The translations under genes were made by a program, and so were the position numbers. From Bradyrhizobium uaiense (lineage in GTDB: Bacteria > Pseudomonadota > Alphaproteobacteria > Rhizobiales > Xanthobacteraceae): a DNA stretch of 64,000 nt. This document shows, piece by piece, positions 35,307-44,488 of this stretch (its first letter is position 1; each line of letters starts with the position of its first letter). The stretch lies in the NCBI RefSeq assembly GCF_010811875.1, contig NZ_VKHP01000014.1:1-64000 (forward strand). Reading direction: 5' to 3'. The notes under the pieces were generated by a model, which worked only from the letters and a program-made list of their open reading frames with translations, was not told where the DNA came from and ran no database searches.

Positions 35307-35786
35307 TTACGCGCGGGCACGGCCACCGGATGCGGCAGCCAGCACGGCGTTGATGATCGGCTCATAGCCGGTGCAGCGGCAGATGTTGCCGGAGATCGCC
35401 TCGACGACTTCGGCGCGGCTCGGCTGCGGATTGCGGTCGAGCAGCGCCTTGGCGGCCATCAGCATGCCCGGCGTGCAATAGCCGCACTGCGCGGCGAAAT
35501 TGTCGGCGAAGGCGCGTTGCAGAGGGTGCAGGTTGGGACCGTCCTTGATGCCGTCGAGCGTCTCGACCGAACGGCCGGCGACCGTTTCGGCTAGCGTCAG
35601 GCAGGAGAGATGAAGCTCGCCGTCGATCAGCACGCTGCAGGTTCCGCAGCCGCCCTGGCCGCAGCCGAATTTCGGCGTCATGTCGCCGATCAGCTCGCGC
35701 AGCGCGACCAACAGGTTGGTGCCGCCGTCGACGAAGATCGCGACCTCGCGGCCGTTATGCTGGAATTGAAGGGCAGTCTTGGCCAT
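35307..35786 (-). CDS. [2Fe-2S] small subunit of the molybdenum hydroxylase
   Basis: 159-residue CoxS/XdhA-type electron-transfer subunit. The plant-ferredoxin-type cluster is bound by Cys42, Cys47, Cys50 (CGQGGCGTC) and Cys62; the second cluster by Cys101, Cys104 (CGYC), Cys136 and Cys138 (CRC). It passes electrons from the Mo site to the FAD subunit. Length and motifs are normal. Gaps of 5 and 12 bases to its neighbours mean one operon. Confidence 0.93.
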   Translation of the reverse strand: MAKTALQFQHNGREVAIFVDGGTNLLVALRELIGDMTPKFGCGQGGCGTCSVLIDGELHLSCLTLAETVAGRSVETLDGIKDGPNLHPLQRAFADNFAAQCGYCTPGMLMAAKALLDRNPQPSRAEVVEAISGNICRCTGYEPIINAVLAAASGGRARA

Positions 35787-35791
35787 CTTGA

Positions 35792-36610
35792 CTATTCCTG
35801 ACCGGACAACAGGCGACGAAGATGCACGCCGACGATCTCGCGGCGATACCAGGCGCTGGCGAGCGCATTGTCGCCGGGCGCGGTTCCTTCGGCGGCTGCC
35901 GCGGCGGCTGCATTGATCGCGGAAGCGTCGAGCGAACGGCCTTCGAGCGCGCGCTCGGCGGCGCGGGCGCGGATCGGCGTCGGCGCCATCGAGCCGAGCG
36001 CGACGCGGGCGCCGACGATGCGGCCGCCGTTGAGGGGCAGATGCGCCGCGAGCGTGATCACGGCGCCGCCTTTGGGCTTGATCCGCGCGATCTTGCGGTA
36101 GCGGAAGGCCTCAGTGCTGCTGGGCTTGGCAAAGGAAATCGCGAGCACTAGCGTACCGGCCTGCCGGTCGCGCGATTGCAGGAATTCTTCGATTCCGATC
36201 TCGCGTCCGCCGAGCCCGCCCTGCACCGACACGACCGCGTCGAGCGCCAGCATCGCCACGGTGAAGTCGCCATACGGCACCGGCGCAAACAGATTGCCGC
36301 CGACCGTGCCCATATTGCGCACCGCTGGTCCGCCGATCGAGCGGGCAGGTGCATGCAGGAAGCCGAGATCGCGCTCGGCCAGGATGCGCGCGAAGGTGAC
36401 GGCGGCGCCGAGCGTGATCCGCGAACCTGTGGCGTCGATCTTTGTCATCGCATGATCGCTGGCGCGGACGACGGTCGAGATCGTGACGTCGCCCTCGTTC
36501 AGAGACCGCATCACCAGCGTGCCGCCGCCGAGGTAGCGGGCGCCGCGATCCGATGACAGCGCCGCCGCGGCGTCCTGGCTGCTGGTGAAGGTCTTCACCG
36601 TGACTGGCAT
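35792..36610 (-). CDS. FAD-binding medium subunit of the molybdenum hydroxylase
   Basis: 272-residue CoxM-type flavoprotein subunit with FAD-binding motifs YLGGGTLV (26-33) and SIGGPAVRNMGTVGGNLFAP (about 91-110). It accepts electrons from the Fe-S subunit and hands them to the final acceptor. The order M-S-L-L'-D-E copies the cox gene order. No CoxF/XdhC-type insertion protein is seen in the window. Confidence 0.92.
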   Translation of the reverse strand: MPVTVKTFTSSQDAAAALSSDRGARYLGGGTLVMRSLNEGDVTISTVVRASDHAMTKIDATGSRITLGAAVTFARILAERDLGFLHAPARSIGGPAVRNMGTVGGNLFAPVPYGDFTVAMLALDAVVSVQGGLGGREIGIEEFLQSRDRQAGTLVLAISFAKPSSTEAFRYRKIARIKPKGGAVITLAAHLPLNGGRIVGARVALGSMAPTPIRARAAERALEGRSLDASAINAAAAAAAEGTAPGDNALASAWYRREIVGVHLRRLLSGQE

Positions 36611-36623
36611 GATGTCCTCCCGC

Positions 36624-37067
36624 TTACGCGGCCCCCTTCAGATGTCGGCGGATGGCGTCGAAGCCGGTCTGGTAGATGTCTTCCGAAACCATCTGCGTGA
36701 TGCGGTCCCTATCCTCAGCCCGCGTCGTGAAGCGCGATTCCCAGTGCCAGAAAGTGCGGTCGCCGTCGGTGACCGGCAACAGGCGGACATGCGCCACGTA
36801 GTTGAACATCGGGATCGGCGTATCGAGCAGGCAATAGCTGAAGCTCTGTTCCAGATCGGACAGTGCCAGCAGCTGCTCGCGCAGCTCGGCGCCGTCCTTG
36901 AGCTTGAAGCGCCTGACGCAGCCGATCTTGTCGGACGGCTGCGCGCGTTCGATGCCGCTGGTCGCAACCGCCGGATGCCAGCGGTCGTGGCCGTTGAAAT
37001 CGCGCAGCACGGCCCACACCGCATCGGTCGGTGCATCCAGGATCGTGCTTTTGACGATATGCGGCAC
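36624..37067 (-). CDS. SRPBCC-fold protein (CoxG-like), copy 1
   Basis: 147-residue small lipid/ligand-binding fold (polyketide-cyclase type). It shares with the copy at 37299-37736 the stretch DFNGH or DFNGL, HPA and PSDKIGCVR and LPVTDGD or TPVTDGD. CoxG-type proteins accompany molybdenum hydroxylases and may anchor the enzyme or bind substrate; no firm function is known. It opens the hydroxylase genes, 13 bases before the FAD subunit gene. Confidence 0.8.
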   Translation of the reverse strand: MPHIVKSTILDAPTDAVWAVLRDFNGHDRWHPAVATSGIERAQPSDKIGCVRRFKLKDGAELREQLLALSDLEQSFSYCLLDTPIPMFNYVAHVRLLPVTDGDRTFWHWESRFTTRAEDRDRITQMVSEDIYQTGFDAIRRHLKGAA

Positions 37068-37116
37068 GGCTATACTCCGCGGCTTTTGGTTCGGACGAGC
37101 CGTGCAGGATGTTTCA

Positions 37117-37260
37117 CCTCGCCCCGCTTGCGGGGAGAGGTCGGAATTTGCGCGATGCGCAAATTCCGGGTGAGGGTGACTCTCCGCCGGCCAAACTGCT
37201 GCCGTCCTTGCGGAGACTCCCCCTCACCCCAACCCTCTCCCCGCAAGCGGGGCGAGGGGG
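37117..37260. repeat. Long intergenic inverted repeat (CTCGCCCCGCTTGCGGGGAG type)
   Basis: The two ends are complementary: CTCGCCCCGCTTGCGGGGAG at the left, and CTCCCCGCAAGCGGGGCGAG at the right, enclosing a smaller hairpin GAATTTGCGCGATGCGCAAATTC. This is a dispersed repeat type of Bradyrhizobium and relatives. It splits the SRPBCC gene pair, and is the only large gap in the downstream part of the island. Confidence 0.8.
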
Positions 37261-37298
37261 CGCAGTGCGCCATGATCGGAACAGTTGCGATCACGTCT

Positions 37299-37736
37299 TC
37301 ATCCCCCGAACGCCCGCTTTAACGCGTCGAAGCCGCCCTGGAACACGCCGCCGCCGATATTGTTGACGAGCTCCACCTCCCGCTCCGGCGCGCAGTCGAA
37401 TTCGGCGGTCCATTCCAGGAACGTCTGGTCGCCATCGGTGACCGGCGTCAGCCGCAGCGTCGCAACGTAGTTCTCGACGCCCATCGGCGATTCCAGGATC
37501 GAGTAGGTGCAGAACATGTCGTAGTCGGACAGCCCGAGCAGCTTCTCGCGGATGCGATCGCCGTTGCGCAGCCGGAAGTCCCTGACGCAGCCGATCTTGT
37601 CGGAGGGCTCGCCGCCTTCGATCCGGCTTTCGGCGATCGCCGGGTGCCAGTTCGGCAGCCCGTTGAAATCGCGCACGCGAGCCCAGACCCGGTCGTTGCG
37701 GGCATTGACGACGGTGGAGACGTAAACCCGTGCCAT
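37299..37736 (-). CDS. SRPBCC-fold protein (CoxG-like), copy 2
   Basis: 145-residue paralogue of the protein at 36624-37067 with the same fold and many shared motifs (DFNGLPNWHPAIAES, GGEPSDKIGCVRDF, FLEWTAEFD). Two such copies in one operon point to duplication of a ligand-binding protein, perhaps a heterodimer or two ligand forms. It lies 8 bases after the flotillin gene. Confidence 0.8.
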   Translation of the reverse strand: MARVYVSTVVNARNDRVWARVRDFNGLPNWHPAIAESRIEGGEPSDKIGCVRDFRLRNGDRIREKLLGLSDYDMFCTYSILESPMGVENYVATLRLTPVTDGDQTFLEWTAEFDCAPEREVELVNNIGGGVFQGGFDALKRAFGG

Positions 37737-37744
37737 GTGTCAGC

Positions 37745-40639
37745 TCAGTCCTTCTTGCGCGGCGTGCGCTCGGGGCGCGCCGGTTCGCCGCCGCCCTCGG
37801 GCGCTGCCGTCTTGGCCTCACCACCGCCCTTGCGCGCGGAATCCTTGATGCCCTGCATGTCGCGCGCCTCGCGGATCAGGCCGGGCATCTTGGCGAGGCT
37901 GCCGCCCTCGACGCCGATGTCCGACAGGATCGAATCGATCAGCGGCGCCTGCACCCGGTAGCGCAGCGCGGAGTCGATCACCTCGTCGGTGGCGCTGCGG
38001 CCAGAGCCGCCGCCATTGCCGTTGCCATTGAGCCCGTCGACCTGGAGGATGCGGATGCCCTCGATCTTCTCCATCGGTTTGACGCTTTCGCGGACGATGC
38101 CCTCGATGCGGTCGAGCAGCTTGCGGCGGAACAGCGAGTAGCGTGCCTGGTCGGTCAGCACGTTCTCGGCCTCGTTGAGCAGGCGCTGGGCCTCGGCCTC
38201 GACCGCGGCGCGGACGCGTTCGGCGTCGGCCGCGATCTTGGTCTCCTCGGCCTGCTTTTCGGCCAGCAGCACCTCGACGGTCTTGCGTCGCTTCGCGATC
38301 TCGCTCTCACGGGCGGTGACGACGCGCTCGGCGGCTTCCGTCGCGCGGATCCGTGCGTCTTCGGCCGCAGCGCGCGCCGCCGACTCTTCCAGTGACTTCT
38401 GATGCAGCGCGATCGCCTTCTCCATCAGCGCGGTCTCCACGTCCTTCTCGCGGTTGACCTCGAGCTTGCGCAGCTCACGTTCGCGGCCGATGCGCGCCTC
38501 GTCGAGACCGCGGTCTGACGCAATCCGGGCGCGCTCGACCTCCTCGCGCGCGGCGATCTCGGCCTCCTGCAGCGACTGGTTGCGGGCAACCTCGAGCTGC
38601 TCGATCGCGCGGCGCCGCGCGATCCGGGCGGCCTCCAGCGCCTGCTCGCGCGAAACATCGGTGGTGTCGACTTCCTTGCGCGCGACAATCTCGGCCTGCC
38701 GGACCTGGCGGTCGGCATCGATCCGCTCCGAGCGCTTGGCGGCGAGCGCGATCACGCGCTCCTCGTCGGCGAGCTCGATCGCCTTTTTCTGATCGATGTT
38801 GAGCACTTCGCGGGTCCTGGAGGAGGCGATCCGCTCGCTCTCCAGCGCCAGCTCGACATCGATCCGCTGCCGCTCGATGGCGTCGCGGCGCTTCAACTCG
38901 GCGGCTTCGATCGCCTCGGTGCGCGCGATCTCGAGCCCCCGGGTCTCGCGCTCGGCGCGAATGCGTTGTGCTGCGACCGACTTCTCCTGCGAGATCCGTG
39001 CCGCCTCGATCGCCTCGCGCGAGGCGATGTCGGCTTCCTCGATCGCGCGGGTGCGCGCGATTTCGAGCGAGCGGACGTGCTCCTCCTGGGCGATCCGCGA
39101 TGCCTCGGTGGCTTCGCGCGCGCTGATCCCGGCGATCTCGACCGCCTGGTTACGCTCGATCTCGAGCTTGCGGGTGGTGTGATCGGCCGCGATGCGCTCG
39201 GCGGCCAGCGTCTTCTCTCTGATGATGCGGGCGGCCTCGACCGCCTTCTGCGCCTCGATCTCGGCCTCCTGGATGGTGCGGACCTGGTGAATCTCCAGCG
39301 CGCGGGTGCGTTCATCGGAGGAGATGCGTTCGACATTGACGGTCATGGTTTGGGCGATGCGCGCCTTCTCGGTGGCCTCGCGGGCCGCGATCTCTGCCTC
39401 GTCGACCGCGCGGGTGCGCTCGATCTCGCGGCGGCGGGTCTCTTCCTCATTGGCGATGCGGGCGTCGGTGACGACGCGGTCCTGCTGGATGCGGGCCTTC
39501 TCGATTGCCTCGCGAGCGGCGATCTCGGCTTCCTCGACCGTGCGCATCCGCTCGATCTCGCGCTGGCGTACCTCGCGCTCGGAGGCGATGCGGGTGGTGT
39601 CGACCGAGCGCTGGTTGGCGATCCGGACCTTCTCGATCTCCTCGCGGGCCAGCAGCTCCTTTTCCTCGACCGCACGGGTTCGCTCGATCTCCTTGTGCCT
39701 TGTCTCGCGCTCCGAGACGATCCGGGCCTCGGTGATCGCCTGCTCATTGGCGATCCGCGCCTTCTCGATGGCTTCGCGCGCGGCGATCTGGGCCTGCTCG
39801 GACTCGGTCTCGCGCAGCGCACGCTCGCGGGCAACCTCGGTGCGCTGCAGGGCGCGGCGCATCTCGATATCGCGTTCCTGGTTGAGGCGCGCGGTCTCGC
39901 TTTCGCGTTCGATCTCCAGCGCCTGCCGCTCGGCTTCCAAATTGCGGGAGCGGATCTTGATCATCGAGTCCTGTTCGATGTCGTTGCGCAGCTTGCGCTT
40001 GGCCTCGATGTCCTCCATCAGGCGGGTCAAGCCTTCGGCATCGAAGCGGTTCGAGGGGTTGAAATATTCGAGGTCGGTCTGGTCGAGATCGGTGATAGCG
40101 ACCGATTCCAGCTCGAGGCCGTTTTGCGCCAGCGCTTCGGCCGCGTTGGCCTTGACGCGCGCGACATAATCGCCGCGCTGCTCGTGCATCTGCTCCATCG
40201 TCATCTCCGATGCAACCGAGCGGATCGCCGAGATGAACTTGCCGGACAGCAGGGTGTGCAGCTGTTCCGGCTCCATGGTGCGGCGGCCGAGGGTTGCAGC
40301 GGCGATCGAGACCGCCTCGCGGGTCGGCTGAACCCGGACGTAGAAATCGGCCTCGATGTCGACGCGCATGCGATCGCGGGTGATCACGGCGTCCTGCCGG
40401 GAGCGCACGATCCCCATCGGCAGCACGTTCATATTCACAGGCGTGGTGTCGTGGATGAACGGCAACACGAAAGCGCCGCCGTTGATCACCACCCGTTCGC
40501 CCATGAAGCCGGTGCGGACGAAGGAGACCTCCTTCGACGAGCGGTGATACAGCCAGTTCACGACGTAGACGATGATGACGATCGCGACGATTGCGACGAT
40601 GAGCCAGAGGATCAATTCACCGACCAGCATCCCCGACAT
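37745..40639 (-). CDS. Giant flotillin-like SPFH protein with 44-residue coiled-coil repeats
   Basis: 964-residue flotillin/YqiK-type membrane protein; E. coli YqiK is about 550. Residues 8-30 form an N-terminal membrane anchor, about 30-210 the SPFH domain (SFVRTGFMGERVVINGGAFV). From 273 to 613 the coiled coil is built from seven near-repeats of 44 residues and one of 33 (units begin EIERTRAVEE, EIERMRTVEE, EIARTRAIEE or similar). Both lengths are multiples of 11, so this is one continuous hendecad coil. The C-terminal part has the conserved flotillin stretch (EVLLAEKQAEETKIAADAER) and a Gly/Asn tail. Flotillins organise membrane platforms. It lies between the TIM-barrel and SRPBCC genes of a catabolic operon. 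Confidence 0.88.
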   Translation of the reverse strand: MSGMLVGELILWLIVAIVAIVIIVYVVNWLYHRSSKEVSFVRTGFMGERVVINGGAFVLPFIHDTTPVNMNVLPMGIVRSRQDAVITRDRMRVDIEADFYVRVQPTREAVSIAAATLGRRTMEPEQLHTLLSGKFISAIRSVASEMTMEQMHEQRGDYVARVKANAAEALAQNGLELESVAITDLDQTDLEYFNPSNRFDAEGLTRLMEDIEAKRKLRNDIEQDSMIKIRSRNLEAERQALEIERESETARLNQERDIEMRRALQRTEVARERALRETESEQAQIAAREAIEKARIANEQAITEARIVSERETRHKEIERTRAVEEKELLAREEIEKVRIANQRSVDTTRIASEREVRQREIERMRTVEEAEIAAREAIEKARIQQDRVVTDARIANEEETRRREIERTRAVDEAEIAAREATEKARIAQTMTVNVERISSDERTRALEIHQVRTIQEAEIEAQKAVEAARIIREKTLAAERIAADHTTRKLEIERNQAVEIAGISAREATEASRIAQEEHVRSLEIARTRAIEEADIASREAIEAARISQEKSVAAQRIRAERETRGLEIARTEAIEAAELKRRDAIERQRIDVELALESERIASSRTREVLNIDQKKAIELADEERVIALAAKRSERIDADRQVRQAEIVARKEVDTTDVSREQALEAARIARRRAIEQLEVARNQSLQEAEIAAREEVERARIASDRGLDEARIGRERELRKLEVNREKDVETALMEKAIALHQKSLEESAARAAAEDARIRATEAAERVVTARESEIAKRRKTVEVLLAEKQAEETKIAADAERVRAAVEAEAQRLLNEAENVLTDQARYSLFRRKLLDRIEGIVRESVKPMEKIEGIRILQVDGLNGNGNGGGSGRSATDEVIDSALRYRVQAPLIDSILSDIGVEGGSLAKMPGLIREARDMQGIKDSARKGGGEAKTAAPEGGGEPARPERTPRKKD

Positions 40640-40665
40640 CTCTTCCTCCTTTGGTCACGGCAGCT

Positions 40666-41499
40666 CTAGCGCGCGCCGATCGCCTTGAATTTGCGAACCT
40701 GTTCCGTCAGCGCCCGTTCCACCGGCAGACGCTCCATCGAGGAGGCGCCGTAGAAGCCGTGGCAGTTGCGGGTGTTCCTCATGATGAAATCGGCATCCGC
40801 GGGATCTGCGATCGGACCGCCATGCGCAAGCACGATGATGTTCGAATTGACGCTGAGCGCGGCCTCGGCCCAGGCCTCGATCCGGGCGGGGCAGTCCGCA
40901 AGTTTTGGCGCGGTCTGCGCGCCGATCGTTCCGCCCGTCGTCAGCCCCATATGGCAGACGATGATGTCGGCGCCCGCGATCGCCATCGCGGTCGCCTCCT
41001 GCTCGCTGAACACATAGGGCGTGGTCAGCATGTTCTTGTCATGCGCCTTCGCGATCATGTCGATCTCGAGCGCGTAGGACATGCCGGTCTCTTCGAGATT
41101 GGCGCGGAAGACGCCGTCGATCAGGCCAACGGTCGGAAAATTCTGCACACCGGCGAAGCCGAGCGCCTTGAGCTGGTCGAGGAATACATCCATGTCGCGG
41201 AACGGATCGGTGCCATTGACGCCGGCAAGCACCGGCGTGCTGGTCACGACCGGCAACACTTCGCCGGCCATCTCGACGACGATGGCGTTGGCATCGCCAT
41301 AAGGCATCAGCCCGGCGAGCGAGCCGCGGCCGGCCATGCGGTAGCGACCGGAATTGTAGATCACGATCAGGTCGACGCCGCCGGCCTCCTCGCATTTCGC
41401 CGACAGCCCGGTGCCGGCGCCGCCGCCGACGATCGGCTCGCCGCGTGCGATCATGGCGTGAAACTTCTTCAACAGCGCCGCGCGTTCAAACCTGGGCAT
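40666..41499 (-). CDS. TIM-barrel protein related to the C-terminal domain of plant Tm-1
   Basis: 277-residue TIM-barrel protein (PEP-hydrolase-like family, PF09370). [20 protein letters not shown] and [20 protein letters not shown] are conserved. In plants this domain is joined behind a UPF0261/Tm-1-like ATP-binding domain, as in tomato Tm-1, which blocks tobamovirus replicase. Here the UPF0261 part is encoded by the gene just upstream, with a 4-base gap. The bacterial pair has no established reaction; a hydrolase or lyase of a small organic acid would fit the operon. Confidence 0.8.
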   Translation of the reverse strand: MPRFERAALLKKFHAMIARGEPIVGGGAGTGLSAKCEEAGGVDLIVIYNSGRYRMAGRGSLAGLMPYGDANAIVVEMAGEVLPVVTSTPVLAGVNGTDPFRDMDVFLDQLKALGFAGVQNFPTVGLIDGVFRANLEETGMSYALEIDMIAKAHDKNMLTTPYVFSEQEATAMAIAGADIIVCHMGLTTGGTIGAQTAPKLADCPARIEAWAEAALSVNSNIIVLAHGGPIADPADADFIMRNTRNCHGFYGASSMERLPVERALTEQVRKFKAIGAR

Positions 41500-41502
41500 G
41501 GG

Positions 41503-43713
41503 TCACCTCGCCACTCTCCGCCGGCCACCGGCGCGTCCGAGCAGCGGACGGAACGCGCTGACGATGGCGGCGGTAAACTCGGGATCGTTGATGTTGCGCT
41601 TGACGCGAATGATCTGCCGGTTGCCGGTCTGGCGCACGGTGCGCTCCAGCGCGCGGAACAGCGCCGCGTCGGCATCCGGGTCCCAGAACGGCTGACCCGG
41701 CGCATCGAGTGCGGAGACGCCGCCCTCGGCCAGGAAGAAGCGTACCGGCCCGTCCATCTGGTTCAGCCGTTCGCCGATCCAGCGGCCGATGCGCTCGTTC
41801 TCTTCCGGCGTGGTCCGCATCAAGGTGACCTGCGGATTATGGACGTGGAATTTGCGCTGCCGGTAGCGCTCCGGGATGGTGTCCGGCGCACCGAAATTCA
41901 CCATGTCCAACGCACCGACCGAGCCGACGTAAGGCACGCGGCTGCGGATGATGGCGCCGAAGCGATCTTCGGTCGCCGGAAACACGCCGCCCATCAGGAG
42001 ATCGCAGACCTCCGTCGTGGTGAAATCGATGACGCCGGCAAGTTGCCCGGATTCGACCAGCTTCTCCATCGAGCGGCCGCCGACGCCGGTGGCGTGGAAG
42101 ACCAGGCACTCGAAATCCTCACGGAGATCAGCTGCGATCTTCTGCACGGCCGGCGTGGTGACGCCGAACATGGTGATGCCGATGGCCGGGAGATGCGCGA
42201 CTGTGTCGCGCTGCTCGCCGGCCTGTTTGTCGAGTCGTGCCTTGACCATGCCCACCAGCGCATGGGCGCCGTTACCGAGCACGGTGCGCGAGATCGAGTT
42301 GAGGCCCTGCACGTCCGTCACCGAATACATCATGGTGATGTCTGCGGGGCCGACATAGGGCCCGACGTCGCCGGACGCGACCGAGGAGATGATCAGCTTG
42401 GGGACGCCGACCGGGAGCGCGCGCATGCCCGGTGCGACCAGCGATGCACCGCCCGAGCCGCCGGCGGAAATGATGCCGGCGACATTGCCCTGGCGCCGCA
42501 GCCAGCGCTCGAACGCTTCCGCCATCGCCGTGACCGAGGCGCCGCGATCGGAACCGAACACACCAGCGCCGCCGCGGCCGTGGTTCAGCGCGATCTCTTG
42601 CGCGGTGACGTCGCAGCTCGCTGCCTTGCCGCTGGTCGAGACATCGACGAGCCGGCTCCGCAGGCCGCTTCCCGCGACGATGCCGCGGATGAAGCGCAGC
42701 TCCGCGCCCTTGGTATCGAGCGTGCCGACGACCAGCACGACGGGTGGCCCCGATGTCTTCGACGTTGCCGGCTCGCGCCGGCTGCGCGGTGCCTCCTCGA
42801 GCCTCGTGACACCTGCGGACTGCGTCCGGGCGGCGGCCTCGATGCGAGCGATCGGCACCGGCTGCGACCAGCGGGTCGGCAACACCGGATTGGAGATGTA
42901 GATGCGGGTCGGCCCCTTGCGTTCCGGCTGCGGCACGCCGGGCACTTCAGCTCTGGCCTGGACTGTCTCGGCGTCGGTCTCATCAGCGCCGTGGGTGCCG
43001 ACACCAAGCAACCGCTGTTGCAACTCGCGGTCGGTCGCAAGACGTGCGGAGTCGATGATGCGGTTGATCCGACCGTTGACCATGATCGCGACGCTGCGCG
43101 ACACCGCCGTGGCGACGCCGATATTCTGCTCGATGACCAGCACGGAGATGTCGCCTTCATCGGCGAGGCGCAGCAGCATCTCCTCGACCTGCGCGACGAT
43201 GACTGGCGCGAGACCTTCGGTCGGCTCGTCCATGATCAGCAGCTGCGGGTTGGTCAGCAATGCGCGTGCAATCGCGAGCATCTGCTGCTCGCCGCCGGAG
43301 AGCTGGTTGCCGCCGTTGGTCTTGCGCTCGGCAAGGCGCGGGAAAGTGTCGTAGATGCGCTCGATGGTCCAGGCGCCGCGGCGCAGGCCGCCGGCGAGCG
43401 CAAGATGTTCGTCGACAGTCAACGAGCGCCACAAGCGGCGGCCCTGCGGCACATAGCCGACGCCGAGCCGCGCGATCCGCGCCGGGTTGAGTCGCGTGAC
43501 CTCCTCGCCGCGGATGCGGATCGAGCCGCCGCTGGCGCGGACCAGCCCCATGATGGCCTTGCACAGCGTGGTCTTGCCCATGCCGTTGCGGCCGACCACG
43601 GAGAAGACGCCGGAGTCAAGCGTGAGATCGACGCCCTGCAATGCATGGGAATGGCCATAATAGACGTCGAGGCCTTTCACCTCGAGCGCGGGCGCGGCGC
43701 GGCGGTCATTCAT
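41503..43713 (-). CDS. LivF ABC ATPase fused to a Tm-1-like (UPF0261) domain
   Basis: 736-residue fusion. Residues 1-238 are a branched-chain amino-acid-type ABC ATPase (Walker A GRNGMGKTT at 41-49, signature LSGGEQQM near 138, Walker B LLIMDEPTEGLAP). About 239-322 is an Arg/Ala/Pro linker. Residues 323-736 are a full UPF0261/Tm-1-like ATP-binding domain (VVLVVGTLDTKGAELRFIRG, FGSDRGASVTAMAEAF). Tm-1-like proteins normally stand alone or are fused to a TIM barrel, so fusion to a transporter ATPase is uncommon. It ties transport to metabolism. The gene overlaps livG by 8 bases. Confidence 0.88.
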   Translation of the reverse strand: MNDRRAAPALEVKGLDVYYGHSHALQGVDLTLDSGVFSVVGRNGMGKTTLCKAIMGLVRASGGSIRIRGEEVTRLNPARIARLGVGYVPQGRRLWRSLTVDEHLALAGGLRRGAWTIERIYDTFPRLAERKTNGGNQLSGGEQQMLAIARALLTNPQLLIMDEPTEGLAPVIVAQVEEMLLRLADEGDISVLVIEQNIGVATAVSRSVAIMVNGRINRIIDSARLATDRELQQRLLGVGTHGADETDAETVQARAEVPGVPQPERKGPTRIYISNPVLPTRWSQPVPIARIEAAARTQSAGVTRLEEAPRSRREPATSKTSGPPVVLVVGTLDTKGAELRFIRGIVAGSGLRSRLVDVSTSGKAASCDVTAQEIALNHGRGGAGVFGSDRGASVTAMAEAFERWLRRQGNVAGIISAGGSGGASLVAPGMRALPVGVPKLIISSVASGDVGPYVGPADITMMYSVTDVQGLNSISRTVLGNGAHALVGMVKARLDKQAGEQRDTVAHLPAIGITMFGVTTPAVQKIAADLREDFECLVFHATGVGGRSMEKLVESGQLAGVIDFTTTEVCDLLMGGVFPATEDRFGAIIRSRVPYVGSVGALDMVNFGAPDTIPERYRQRKFHVHNPQVTLMRTTPEENERIGRWIGERLNQMDGPVRFFLAEGGVSALDAPGQPFWDPDADAALFRALERTVRQTGNRQIIRVKRNINDPEFTAAIVSAFRPLLGRAGGRRRVAR

Positions 43714-44488
43714 GGCCGCCTCCGAGATAGAGTTCCTGCACTTCGGGGTCGGACTCGATCTCGCGAGGCAGGCCTTCCTTGAAGATACGGCCGTTGTGCA
43801 TCATCGTCACGCTCTCGACGACGCGCAGTGCGACGTCCATGTCGTGCTCGATGATGATGTAGCCGATATGCGCCGGCAGCGAGGTCAGGATCTCGATCAA
43901 CTCGCGCCGCTCGGTCGGCGATAATCCCGCCGCCGGCTCGTCGAACAGGATGAAGCGCGGCGCGCCGGCCAGCGCCAGCGCGATCTCGAGCTGGCGCTGC
44001 TGGCCATGCGCCAGCTCGGCGACGCGCTGGTCCTTCACGCTAGCGAGGTGCACCGCCTGCACCAGCGTTTCGGTCGCGTGCATCAGCGCATCGTTCTGCC
44101 CCGGGCGCAGCAACGAGAAGCGGCCGCGCGAAACGCCGCGGCAGGCGAGATAGACGTTGTCCTGCACCGTGAGGCCGGGGAACAACGCCGAGATCTGATA
44201 GGTGCGGCGCAAGCCCCGACGGATGCGCTCATAGGGCGGGAACTGGGTGATGTCCTCGCCGAAGAAGCGGATCGTGCCGGAGGAGGGCGGGAAGTCGCCG
44301 GTGATGCAGTTGAACAGCGTCGTCTTGCCGGCGCCGTTCGAGCCGAGCACGGCGCGGCGCTCGCCTGGTCGCACGGTGATGGTGACGTCGGTCAGCGCCG
44401 CCAGCGCGCCGAACAGCCGCGTCACGCCGCGCAGCTCCAGCGCCGCACCAGCGCCGACCACGGACAGGCGCTGCGCGACGCTATCCAT
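43706..44488 (-). CDS. livG: LivG, high-affinity branched-chain amino acid-type ABC ATPase
   Basis: 260-residue ABC ATPase. Walker A GSNGAGKTT, LivG signature LAHGQQRQLEIALALAG and Walker B ILFDEPAAGLSP. ATG 44488 has GGGGAGG upstream. Partner of LivF, LivH and LivM encoded next to it; the receptor gene is at the head of the operon. LivFGHM-type systems import branched-chain amino acids, urea, or aromatic and organic acids, so the substrate here may differ. Confidence 0.9.
   Translation of the reverse strand: MDSVAQRLSVVGAGAALELRGVTRLFGALAALTDVTITVRPGERRAVLGSNGAGKTTLFNCITGDFPPSSGTIRFFGEDITQFPPYERIRRGLRRTYQISALFPGLTVQDNVYLACRGVSRGRFSLLRPGQNDALMHATETLVQAVHLASVKDQRVAELAHGQQRQLEIALALAGAPRFILFDEPAAGLSPTERRELIEILTSLPAHIGYIIIEHDMDVALRVVESVTMMHNGRIFKEGLPREIESDPEVQELYLGGGHE

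Noticed and set aside
30677..36610. Assignment as true (form I) CO dehydrogenase
   Set aside because: The active-site loop reads AMRGFG instead of AYXCSFR, and the large subunit is split, so only the general molybdenum hydroxylase family is supported.
40651..43782. A plus-strand open frame of more than 1000 codons opposite the Tm-1-like genes
   Set aside because: Composition is typical of antisense shadow frames, with no recognisable domain. The opposite strand encodes clear ABC and TIM-barrel motifs.
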